Of a stretch of DNA of 64,000 nt, positions 17,569-24,869 are shown piece by piece; position 1 is the stretch's first letter; every line of letters starts with the position of its first letter. The stretch spans positions 269,764-333,763 of the forward strand of contig NZ_SJPT01000003.1 of assembly GCF_007860095.1 (NCBI RefSeq), written 5' to 3'. The position numbers and the translations under genes are program-made. Origin of the DNA: Novipirellula galeiformis (GTDB lineage Bacteria; Planctomycetota; Planctomycetia; Pirellulales; Pirellulaceae). The notes below the pieces were generated by a model, which saw only the letters and a list, made by a program, of their open reading frames with translations, had not been told where the DNA came from and searched no databases.

Positions 17569-17851
17569 AAACAGAATAGAACGGACGGCATGCCCAAGTG
17601 ATCCTGTATTGTCGTAACAGCCCTTCTCAGTTCTCTCCGTTTCCTCCGGTTCAAAACTTCCCTCCGCTCGAAACTCGACCGTCGATTAAACATCTTGAGA
17701 AGATTTGCTTATCATGAATATCGGCGTGGCCCAACCTGGGCTTAGTCGTCGTGCCGTGCTTCGTGGTCTCGGTGTTGACGGTTGGAACACAGCTCGATCA
17801 ATCATCCAGCGTCGACGCAGGCTTCTGAAACCCTGCTCAGGAAAACCCAAA

Positions 17852-18631
17852 ATGACTCGATGGCCAGGCATTTCTCAGTTTCAAATGAACGATCACGTAG
17901 CGATCGTCACCGGAGGATCCAAGGGTCTCGGCGAAGCGATGGCAGCGGGACTGGCCTCGGCCGGCGCAAATCTGATGCTGGTCAGCCGCAATGAAGACGA
18001 AGCGAATGCCGCTGCGGCAGCGATCGTGGATGAATACCCCGTCAAAGCGATTGGGATGGCGGCGGACGTGTCCAGTGAAGAACAGGTCGTGGCGATGGTG
18101 GCTCGCTGTCGAGCAGAATTCGGACGGATCGACATCCTCATCAACAACGCCGGCATCAACATTCGCGGAGCGATCGAAGAGCTCTCGCTGGACGATTTCC
18201 GTAAAGTGCAACGCATCAACGTCGATGCGATGTGGCTGTGTTGCAAACACGTTTCGGCTGTGATGAAAGAAGCCCAGTACGGGCGAATCATCAACATGGC
18301 CAGCACGCTGGGATTGGTCGGTTTAGCGAACCGCACACCGTATGCGACTAGCAAAGGGGCGGTCGTCCAGATGACCCGAGCTCTGGGGTTGGAACTTGCT
18401 CGCAGCAAAATCACGGTCAACGCCATTTGCCCTGGGCCTTTTCTGACGCCGATGAATTTGCCGATTTCGGAGAGCGAAGAGACGAAGCGATTCATCGTCG
18501 GAGCGACGGCGTTGGAGCGTTGGGGCGAGATGTCTGAAATCCAAGGCGCGGCGATATTTCTCGCCAGCCCGGCGGCCAGCTACATGACTGGCAGCATGCT
18601 GACCGTCGACGGTGGCTGGACAGCAAGGTAG
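17852..18631 (+). CDS. Short-chain dehydrogenase/reductase (SDR)
   Basis: 259 residues from ATG at 17852, with AGGA upstream. The frame is open for another 49 codons upstream, but that part is unlike the family and borders the repeat array. Classical SDR motifs are present: TGGSKGLG (20-27, NAD(P)-binding), NNAG (98-101), catalytic S151 (MASTLG), Y164 and K168 (YATSK), and the C-terminal YMTGSMLTVDGGW. These enzymes oxidise or reduce alcohols and ketones with NAD(P). The closest style is gluconate 5-dehydrogenase or 3-oxoacyl-ACP reductase, but the substrate cannot be fixed. It stands alone between the array and a convergent gene. Confidence 0.92.
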   Translation: MTRWPGISQFQMNDHVAIVTGGSKGLGEAMAAGLASAGANLMLVSRNEDEANAAAAAIVDEYPVKAIGMAADVSSEEQVVAMVARCRAEFGRIDILINNAGINIRGAIEELSLDDFRKVQRINVDAMWLCCKHVSAVMKEAQYGRIINMASTLGLVGLANRTPYATSKGAVVQMTRALGLELARSKITVNAICPGPFLTPMNLPISESEETKRFIVGATALERWGEMSEIQGAAIFLASPAASYMTGSMLTVDGGWTAR

Positions 18632-18724
18632 CGTCCAAGGGCACGGCAGGTTGTCGTCTTTAACCCTCTTGCCCCGATGGGCATGCACGCTGTGGAATAG
18701 CTATAAAAACACAATGCGTTGGAA

Positions 18725-20074
18725 TCAAATGTGATCAGACTTTTTTAGATTGCATCTTCTACAAAGCAGCTGAATGTTCGAGTCCATGTTACTTCCACCC
18801 TTGGCGACGGGGATAATGTGATCGAATTCCAAATAATCTCGGGCACCGCAGTCGGCACATTGTCCACCATATCGCTGCCATACTCGTTGCCGAACGTCAC
18901 GTGGTATATGTCGTGAAGTCGCCATGTCGCTGGTACGTGTCGCTGTCTGGTTGGCGAGTTCAACCGCCTTACGAAAAATCAAAAGGAACCACGGGTTACT
19001 ACGATGCAGTCGCAATGTCCAAACGGGCTTACCATTCAACTGAAAGTTGATCTGCCTTGCATCCCCCCCCAAGCCGATGATCTTCCTCAAGTTTACTGAC
19101 TGAGCGTGAGTTGCGCTCTGAAACACAGCTCGGCTATCTAGCAAGAGCAGTGCCCCTTGATGTACGACCTGTACTGGACCTGACTTATGAACTTTTGTAA
19201 CGACTAGGTCAGCACCGGCGTACGCGTGAACAATTTCTCCTGAACGTATTTCAAACGATTTAGGTACATCGAGAGTAGGCAATCGTCCCTGTGAAATGTT
19301 ACACAACATTACAAATTCATTCATCTGACGGCGAACGTAAGTGCAAAAGTCGTCGTCCAAACTCAACATTTCTAGCAAGGATTCAATCTGTTCTCGTTCC
19401 TCATCCGTTAAAATTGCGTCAGCCTTCGCATCTGCAAGAACATGTTCGACAAACTGTTTCGCAGGACTTTGAACGAGCCGACTTAACTCTCTTTCAGAGA
19501 ATCCGAATCGCATACTGGTTTGCACTAGCGTCTGCCATTCTTCGCGTGTGAGTTCACCACTCTCCGTTGCTGATAAAAACATTGCTCGAATAAAACTCTC
19601 ACCTTCTGACTCAAAGTACTCTCTTGCGATCCTGGATGCGGTAGAGCCTACGACCGACGCTACGTGTTCCAAATGAAGGTACTCATCATCCGACAAAACC
19701 CCATCATCCATTGCATGTGCCAGCGATGTGCGAAACTGCTCCACTGCGTATTCTCGCTGAAGTGCAAGTGCATCTTTGTCGGACAGTTCTAATGCTCTTA
19801 CGACCCACTGCACCGTTTCTTTCTCCTTTTCAGAAACGACTCCGTCTTTCCAAATGTTTTGTAATAACTGCCGGAAAGCTAACTTAGTCGCTTTCCGGAT
19901 ATCCGAATTGGTAACATCGAAACGTGCGATCTGTTTCTCAAGACTGAACTGTTGGCGTTGAGTCTTGAGGCCGAGGAAAAATTGAGCAGCAATTGATTTC
20001 ACCCTTTCATCACGATCAGGGTCGTAGGCGTCAACGACAGACTTCTGTATACGTTTCAAGAAGTTCTTTACCAT
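18725..20074 (-). CDS. TerB-like repeat protein fused to HNH endonuclease
   Basis: 449 residues; GGGAG lies 8 bases before the ATG. Residues 60-250 are helical, with four similar units, each with an acidic/Gly loop then E-rich helix (KDGVVSEKEKE 76-86, DDGVLSDDEY 123-132, ESGELTREEW 171-180, KADAILTDEE 217-226), resembling TerB tellurite-resistance domains. Residues 270-365 look like a small beta domain of PH type (GEIVHAYAGADLVVTKVHKS). The C-terminus is an HNH nuclease: C406-x2-C409, EFDHIIP with D418-H419, N433, C438-x2-C441. TerB modules occur in stress and phage-defence systems, so a DNA-targeting defence or damage-response role is reasonable but inferred. I know of no named family with this exact order. 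Confidence 0.82.
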   Translation of the reverse strand: MVKNFLKRIQKSVVDAYDPDRDERVKSIAAQFFLGLKTQRQQFSLEKQIARFDVTNSDIRKATKLAFRQLLQNIWKDGVVSEKEKETVQWVVRALELSDKDALALQREYAVEQFRTSLAHAMDDGVLSDDEYLHLEHVASVVGSTASRIAREYFESEGESFIRAMFLSATESGELTREEWQTLVQTSMRFGFSERELSRLVQSPAKQFVEHVLADAKADAILTDEEREQIESLLEMLSLDDDFCTYVRRQMNEFVMLCNISQGRLPTLDVPKSFEIRSGEIVHAYAGADLVVTKVHKSGPVQVVHQGALLLLDSRAVFQSATHAQSVNLRKIIGLGGDARQINFQLNGKPVWTLRLHRSNPWFLLIFRKAVELANQTATRTSDMATSRHIPRDVRQRVWQRYGGQCADCGARDYLEFDHIIPVAKGGSNMDSNIQLLCRRCNLKKSDHI

Positions 20075-20156
20075 CTTCGATCTCCCACGCTTTCAACTGT
20101 GATAATGACACCAAGCCGGCGGGTACAGAGACGCCCACCAATCCCCTCTTTGTCAC

Positions 20157-20921
20157 TCAACGATCGGCTCTGTTTTTTGGGGAGCAGGCCACTGGGTTCG
20201 ACGTGGAGGGCCAGGAATTCGGCTGACCGGTATCCCTGCTGCAGTGCTCCCAGGTAACGCCCTGGCCGGTTCCGTCTCCTCGAAAGTGAATCAGTCCGTT
20301 TATTTGTTTTCTGTTTAGACACTTGATCGTGTCTGACAAACGTCGCTTGGGATCCTGGTTTGGCTGAGGATAGAGTGGATCGTCGATTCGTTCAGGCCAA
20401 CTCTCTTCTTGAAACGCACCGAGAACCGTTTCTTGGTTAGCAGCGGGCCATTTGAACCGCTTCACTAATGCACCGCTGAACGAGAGCCGTCGCGACTGAG
20501 GATCCCAATCAGGCGTGTCTTTCGGATCCCATCGCCCATTTGCATCGGGTATGGTGATCCCGCCTAACCGATGCGGTGGCTCGGTGGGGCGGGTGCCAAT
20601 CAATCTCGCACCAAAATCCGTTAAAACAACGCAGGTGCATTCACAAAACGTAAGGTTGCCTGTGGGACGGAACTGGCGGCCATCATCCCCTTGGACTGTG
20701 ACCTCGCGTGCATGCTTGCCCCATCCCTTGAGCGTCAACCACCGAATGTCGCTGGGATTGAATCCAAGCTGTTCAAGTCGATGCATCGAAACCGCAAAAT
20801 CCCACGGTTCACTCCCTACATCATGCGCATACCTGAATGCTTCATGTAACGCATTCAACCCCTCACAAAGCTTTTGAGGAATGTCAAAAGAACAGGACTG
20901 TACTTTTGCTTCTCGCAACAT
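20157..20921 (-). CDS. Planctomycete hypothetical protein with C-terminal winged-helix-like region
   Basis: 254 residues from ATG at 20921, which has GAGGT 6 bases upstream; the frame extends 21 codons further but only through a hairpin. An N-terminal part (LNALHEAFRYAHDVGSEPWD) and HRLEQLGFNPSDIRWLTLKG look like a helical or winged-helix unit. The C-terminal part has ALVKRFKWPAANQETVLGAF, then KRRLSDTIKCLNRKQINGLI and HFRGDGTGQGVTWE, a pattern I associate with a hypothetical family abundant in planctomycetes. It reads like a sequence-specific DNA-binding protein, but no function is known to me. It lies upstream of the TerB-HNH gene on the same strand, 82 bases apart, so co-transcription is possible. 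Confidence 0.75.
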   Translation of the reverse strand: MLREAKVQSCSFDIPQKLCEGLNALHEAFRYAHDVGSEPWDFAVSMHRLEQLGFNPSDIRWLTLKGWGKHAREVTVQGDDGRQFRPTGNLTFCECTCVVLTDFGARLIGTRPTEPPHRLGGITIPDANGRWDPKDTPDWDPQSRRLSFSGALVKRFKWPAANQETVLGAFQEESWPERIDDPLYPQPNQDPKRRLSDTIKCLNRKQINGLIHFRGDGTGQGVTWEHCSRDTGQPNSWPSTSNPVACSPKNRADR

Positions 20922-20943
20922 TGACGTACCTCGAGAAATGACA

Positions 20944-20963
20944 AAACCACCTGTGGGTGGTTT
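20944..20963. promoter_or_regulatory. Hairpin just upstream of the hypothetical gene
   Basis: AAACCACC-TGTG-GGTGGTTT is a perfect 8-bp inverted repeat whose nearer end is 23 bases before the ATG at 20921. It could be an operator or a leader hairpin. There is no T-run on the gene's strand, so a terminator is less likely. Confidence 0.45.
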
Positions 20964-21106
20964 ATACACGGCCCGGCAACACAATGCAACGAATTGCTAC
21001 TGAAGCTAACGAGAAAGTGAAAAAGTCAATGCGAGTCATTCCTCCAAACATCGCCCCTCTTTGCCTTAGTAGCGATAGCGACACCACGGCGTAGCTTTCG
21101 GCGTAA

Positions 21107-21392
21107 GCCCTCTTTATCTAACACTTCTTTTTAGCCCAAACCCGAGAGGGATTTTAGAAATTAGCCGGTGGTTTGAGCGTAGCGAACACCACCGGAAAAC
21201 TAATCCAACCTCTGACATTGACCCTGAAGGGGTCACAGACAACCGGGCTACGCCCCCGTCAGGGTCGAAAGCGATTTCGCACTCTCGACTTTCCGCATGT
21301 GGCGTTTCGCTCACCTACGGCTAATGTCCTCAATCGCTAACGGGATCGGGGCGAAAACCATTCGTTGTGACGATGCATTAGATAAAGAGGGC
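21107..21392. repeat. 286-bp element with 15-bp terminal inverted repeats
   Basis: GCCCTCTTTATCTAA at 21107-21121 is the exact reverse complement of TTAGATAAAGAGGGC at 21378-21392. Inside, ccggtggt (21165-21172) and accaccgg (21188-21195) form a hairpin, and accctgaagg and cgtcagggt form a weaker one. No coding frame is convincing. It looks like a non-autonomous, MITE-like element. Target-site duplications are not obvious. The rest of the 20922-21659 gap holds only the other repeats listed here. Confidence 0.65.
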
Positions 21393-21428
21393 GTAAGCTG
21401 TGGGGAAATCGAAACACACGGCGTGCGC

Positions 21429-21483
21429 GTCGCGATAGCGACGTCAGCAAATCATGCTCACGTGCGGTCGTCGCTATCGCGAC
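21429..21483. repeat. 14-bp perfect inverted repeat
   Basis: gtcgcgatagcgac at 21429-21442 pairs exactly with gtcgctatcgcgac at 21470-21483, with a 27-base loop. A similar agcgatagcgaca lies near 21070 on the other side of the 286-bp element. Confidence 0.7.
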
Positions 21484-21515
21484 TGAAGTTGTAGGCAATG
21501 ACAAGCTGCTCGAGA

Positions 21516-21612
21516 ACATTTTCAATTTTGAGGTAGCGAGTGTCGCCCAATGGTGGACCGCGTTCTTGCGAACGCAGCTACGGTTTGAATCCGATGACAT
21601 TTTTGAAAATGT
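21516..21612. repeat. Dispersed ~100-bp element, copy B
   Basis: This is the best-preserved copy: terminal inverted repeats acattttcaa and ttgaaaatgt frame the core gtggaccgcgttcttgcgaa and cgcagctacggtttgaatcc. Confidence 0.87.
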
Positions 21613-21659
21613 ACGAGGTAAACTTCCGGGGCTTTGCCTCTAAAGACAAACACGCAACC

Positions 21660-22535
21660 TCAAAGGTAATTGCTGGGCAGCTTGAAGCCCGCTTCCTCTA
21701 GCAATTGACGATCGCGGCGGTAGCGTGCTCGACTAAAAAATGGCTTCATGGGCCAAAGCTGTTTCCACGCCATCAAATAAGCGCCAACGAAGGTTGCCCC
21801 GTATTGCGGTTTATTGAACGGGGGGGATGGACGATAGGGCGAATCTTTCATTGCTGCGGTGACCCCATCGTGATCGCCACCAAGGTATCGCAAATAGCCG
21901 CATGCTTTGGCATATTCAAATTCGGCAGTCATCCCTGCTGAGATGTAGGCGGCGACGTCGCCACCAAATTGCTCATCGAGTCGATTCAGCGGCCGACGTC
22001 GCAACGCGTGATGTCGCTGGATTGCTTGATGAGCCGCGAACAAATCCTCGACGTCCCGAATCCGAGGATGCTGTGTCGACAAATAGCTTGATGGGATAGG
22101 AAACGCTCCAAGCGTGTTCTGGTTACCGGTGTTAATCTCGCTGTCATCATCAAACCGCGTACAGAACTCCGTAAAACTTTCTTGCAAACTCCAACTGCCA
22201 TTTTGATCGGCATACACCACCGCGGAAACGGCGCCCGTCGCCTCAGCGCGATTGATGAAGACCACGATCAAACTTTTGACGTTCGCGACCGCTTGCGGCA
22301 GAAAGAACGTCCCCTCGTTGCTAAATCCCAAACGAGTCAGTGATTCATGGACTTCGAAAAAACGCTGGCGGACCACCTCCGGTAGCGGCTCGTCCGGTGG
22401 GACCGGCTCAATGGTTGGGAACGCTTCGGCGCGAAACGTCGCGAGGATCAGAAGCGGAGTTCCAAACAAATAGAGCAGAGGAAGCCCTAATAAGATCAAC
22501 GTTCCCGTGGTAGGAAACGAATCGAAGATATCCAT
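21660..22535 (-). CDS. Membrane-anchored hypothetical protein
   Basis: 291 residues. One strong N-terminal membrane segment (residues 11-33, TLILLGLPLLYLFGTPLLIL) is followed by a soluble domain of ~255 residues rich in aromatic residues (AKACGYLRYLGGDHDGVTAA near 205). No catalytic motif, cysteine pattern or repeat is visible, and I do not recognise the family. It stands between repeat-rich DNA and the DUF1559-type gene on the same strand, 197 bases from the latter. The length and codon pattern are consistent with a real gene. Confidence 0.72.
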   Translation of the reverse strand: MDIFDSFPTTGTLILLGLPLLYLFGTPLLILATFRAEAFPTIEPVPPDEPLPEVVRQRFFEVHESLTRLGFSNEGTFFLPQAVANVKSLIVVFINRAEATGAVSAVVYADQNGSWSLQESFTEFCTRFDDDSEINTGNQNTLGAFPIPSSYLSTQHPRIRDVEDLFAAHQAIQRHHALRRRPLNRLDEQFGGDVAAYISAGMTAEFEYAKACGYLRYLGGDHDGVTAAMKDSPYRPSPPFNKPQYGATFVGAYLMAWKQLWPMKPFFSRARYRRDRQLLEEAGFKLPSNYL

Positions 22536-22732
22536 GCGCAGGACCGATTTGATAGAGAGTCAATTCGTGCCACCCACCAAGCATCCGCCCTCGATCAGTC
22601 GCAGTAATGAGTGGTGATGCGTGCAGATGAGTAGTCTTGGGTTTGAACCACTAATCGACACTAATTTACGCTAATCGGAGGTAGACAAGTTGAGCAGTTG
22701 ATCCACGATGTTCCTTACTATACTTCACTCGC

Positions 22733-24340
22733 CTAAAACTGGACGACTTCATTGCCTTGGTAAGTGAAGAGGGCTTTCAGGGTTTCAGGCACGATGTCTG
22801 TCGTAACAAACCGAACCACTCCATCGGCCATCAACACGTGAAAGCCACCTGGATGCGTATTGCCTAACTGGGGCAGCGGATTGTTGATATCGATCTCGAT
22901 ATCGGCTGGCTTGGTCCATGGAACGGCCAGGGAGCGATTGGTTTCCACGGCCATGATCGTGTTAGACAAGCCATCGAGCACGTCTCGAAACTTGCGTTCG
23001 CCTTGCTCGGGAAAAAGAGTCTCCGCGCCGACGGGCAATTGGAACACGGTGTACCCCGGTTCGGCAGGAACACTTGGGTCGACATAGTTTTGCGGCATCA
23101 GCGGAAGCAGTTTCAAGTTGTGCTCACTGTCCCAAGGTTCGTCCAAGTGGAACTGACTGTACAAACCTTGCTCGTCGATAAACGGCAGGAGTTTCACTCG
23201 CCAACTCAACAACGGTTTCCCATCGGCGTCGCGAATCGCGCGGTCCGGAAGTGAACCGAAGGCGGCGTGATGGTTGTGCATCGCCAAAGCGATTTGCTTC
23301 ATGCCGTTGCTGGCCGACATTCGGCGTGCCGCTTCGCGAGCCGCTTGGACTGCGGGCAGCAACAATCCCACCAAGACTCCCGTGGTCGCAAAGTTGCTTT
23401 CAAGTTGAACGCTGACGCGATGACCGGATTTCTGAGGCCGCAGTGATTCGGTGACCTTGGCCGCAATCCGGGCGGCATACTTGGCCGTGGCTTTGTCCAC
23501 TTCCGTGCCTCCCGAACTTTGCGCACTCACGAGATTCATCACGGTATCGCGTCCATAGTCGATCGCGTCGTTCAAGATGCGATCGAGTTCGGTGGCCGCG
23601 GCATCGTCACGAGCCATCGCAGCGAGACTCACCTTGCCGCCGCCGAGTTGATAGTCCACGTTCAGAATCAAAGCGTCGGTTAATTCAGCGACCTCGGTTA
23701 GCTCGCGAATTTCTTGGGGCATTTGGTCTGCATTTTGACGGAGGATCCCGCTGACCATCGGACGAATGCTCTGCAACACCGCGACGGCGGTCACTCCTTT
23801 TTGTGGTTGGAGGCTAGAAACCAGCTTGGGCAATGGCCCCGCTTCGCCGTTGGCGTCCACCACCTGCTTTAGATAACCGCCCATTGCCACGATCCACGTT
23901 CTCGCGTCCTTGCGATAAAGCACGGTTCCCGGAGGACCATCGAACGGAAACACCGAGAGCCCCTCGATCTCTTGCGGTTCGGTTGAACGAAGTAATTTTT
24001 CGTTCAAGTCGCCAATGTCATAGTCCTGGGACAACTCGATCACCGCGCCAAATTGCGGTCCGGCGGGTCCAGGGAAACCTACGACGAGCTTCACCTTCGA
24101 AATGTGCAGCGGGTCGATGCCCACGTTCTCTTTCAGTTGTGCCTGAACAATCTCGATGGGAAACATTTCCATACCGGGATCGCTAAGGATCGATTCCACA
24201 GGAACAAAGACGGCGGCAATCGCATCGTCCGGGAGATATTGGCTCGAAAATCCCGCCCCGTCCTCCGCACGCCCGATGTTGGCAACAACACCACTCATCA
24301 GCATGACGAGCAGGGGTAAATAGAGCTGATTGCGAAACAT
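22733..24340 (-). CDS. Exported protein with C-terminal DUF1559 domain
   Basis: 535 residues with a signal peptide (MFRNQLYLPLLVMLMSGVVA, then NIGRAE). Residues 35-310 form a large domain I do not recognise. From ~320 it has the planctomycete DUF1559 core: VGLLLPAVQAAREAARRMSA, then MKQIALAMHNHHAAFGSLPD and, at the end, NTHPGGFHVLMADGVVRFVT. In the typical family this core directly follows a type IV pilin-like N-terminus that anchors it; here the pilin methylation motif is absent and the core sits after a separate secreted domain. DUF1559 is greatly expanded in planctomycetes and its role is not settled. A signal-peptide start and single-gene transcription unit are likely. Confidence 0.87.
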   Translation of the reverse strand: MFRNQLYLPLLVMLMSGVVANIGRAEDGAGFSSQYLPDDAIAAVFVPVESILSDPGMEMFPIEIVQAQLKENVGIDPLHISKVKLVVGFPGPAGPQFGAVIELSQDYDIGDLNEKLLRSTEPQEIEGLSVFPFDGPPGTVLYRKDARTWIVAMGGYLKQVVDANGEAGPLPKLVSSLQPQKGVTAVAVLQSIRPMVSGILRQNADQMPQEIRELTEVAELTDALILNVDYQLGGGKVSLAAMARDDAAATELDRILNDAIDYGRDTVMNLVSAQSSGGTEVDKATAKYAARIAAKVTESLRPQKSGHRVSVQLESNFATTGVLVGLLLPAVQAAREAARRMSASNGMKQIALAMHNHHAAFGSLPDRAIRDADGKPLLSWRVKLLPFIDEQGLYSQFHLDEPWDSEHNLKLLPLMPQNYVDPSVPAEPGYTVFQLPVGAETLFPEQGERKFRDVLDGLSNTIMAVETNRSLAVPWTKPADIEIDINNPLPQLGNTHPGGFHVLMADGVVRFVTTDIVPETLKALFTYQGNEVVQF

Positions 24341-24529
24341 GATTCACTCCGAACGTTAGGACAAAGCTGGGCGATATACTACGACTTCGGTACACGGTGA
24401 TCATTATGCCAGATCCCCCCGTGGGTTTGTTGCAATCGATTGCAGAATCTAGCGAAACCGAAGGAGTTTCCACGCATTAAGATACAGGGCAGACCAATTT
24501 GTGGCCCGACGAACCTCAGGACCTGAACG

Positions 24530-24787
24530 ATGGCTGATTTAAAAAACCCGAAAGTGATCTGGGCGAAGGGGATTTTGTTCCTGCTAGTCGGGGTGCTCGC
24601 GTCGGCCATGTTGATCGCCCAGGCGGCAAGTTTACAAGTCGCCGTTTTGCTGGGGATTTCGATTTGGGCGTTTTGTCGATTCTACTATTTCGCCTTTTAT
24701 GTAATCGAGCATTATGTGGACGCCGAGTACAAGTTCGCGGGTCTGATTGCGTTTGCGCGTTATACGCTACAATCGAAACGCCGTTAA
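24530..24787 (+). CDS. Small two-segment membrane protein
   Basis: 85 residues. Two hydrophobic segments (residues 14-33 and 37-58) are followed by a short charged tail ending QSKRR. The N-terminal ADLKNPKVIWAKGILFLLVG is compatible with cytoplasmic start and membrane hairpin. No family recognised. It starts 189 bases from the divergent DUF1559 gene and ends 82 bases before the next start, so it may share a transcript with the large secreted protein downstream. Confidence 0.65.
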   Translation: MADLKNPKVIWAKGILFLLVGVLASAMLIAQAASLQVAVLLGISIWAFCRFYYFAFYVIEHYVDAEYKFAGLIAFARYTLQSKRR

Positions 24788-24869
24788 GCGACCGACGCAT
24801 GACGCGCATTGGGCCGCAGCCTCATCGAGCGGCCGCAACGAACTCTCCCCCCACCCTCTCTCTTTCATC

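Larger units (their letters stand above)
15721..17665. repeat. Tandem array of GxxExxY 5' fragments plus palindromes
   Basis: A ~28-bp imperfect palindrome (left arm aacaggaggaaacggagg with ~10 more bases, right arm ending cctctgttccctcctgtt) occurs at 15721-15799, 15929-16021, 16150-16237, 16367-16457, 16918-17002, 17131-17223 and 17353-17440, with a decayed copy at ~17569-17665. Each is preceded by a ~91-bp fragment equal to the start of the gene at 16486 and followed by a short spacer (acaaatcaccagcattgacc). Starts are 208-222 bp apart, except where the intact gene adds ~335 bp. All units run in the same direction. Confidence 0.9.

Noticed and set aside
15721-17665. CRISPR array
   Set aside because: The repeats are ~90 bp, the intervening DNA is itself repeated and matches a gene, and there are no cas genes; spacers are not unique.
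17705-17851. N-terminal extension of the SDR
   Set aside because: The family starts close to the TGGSKGLG motif, and the extra part borders the decayed repeat array.
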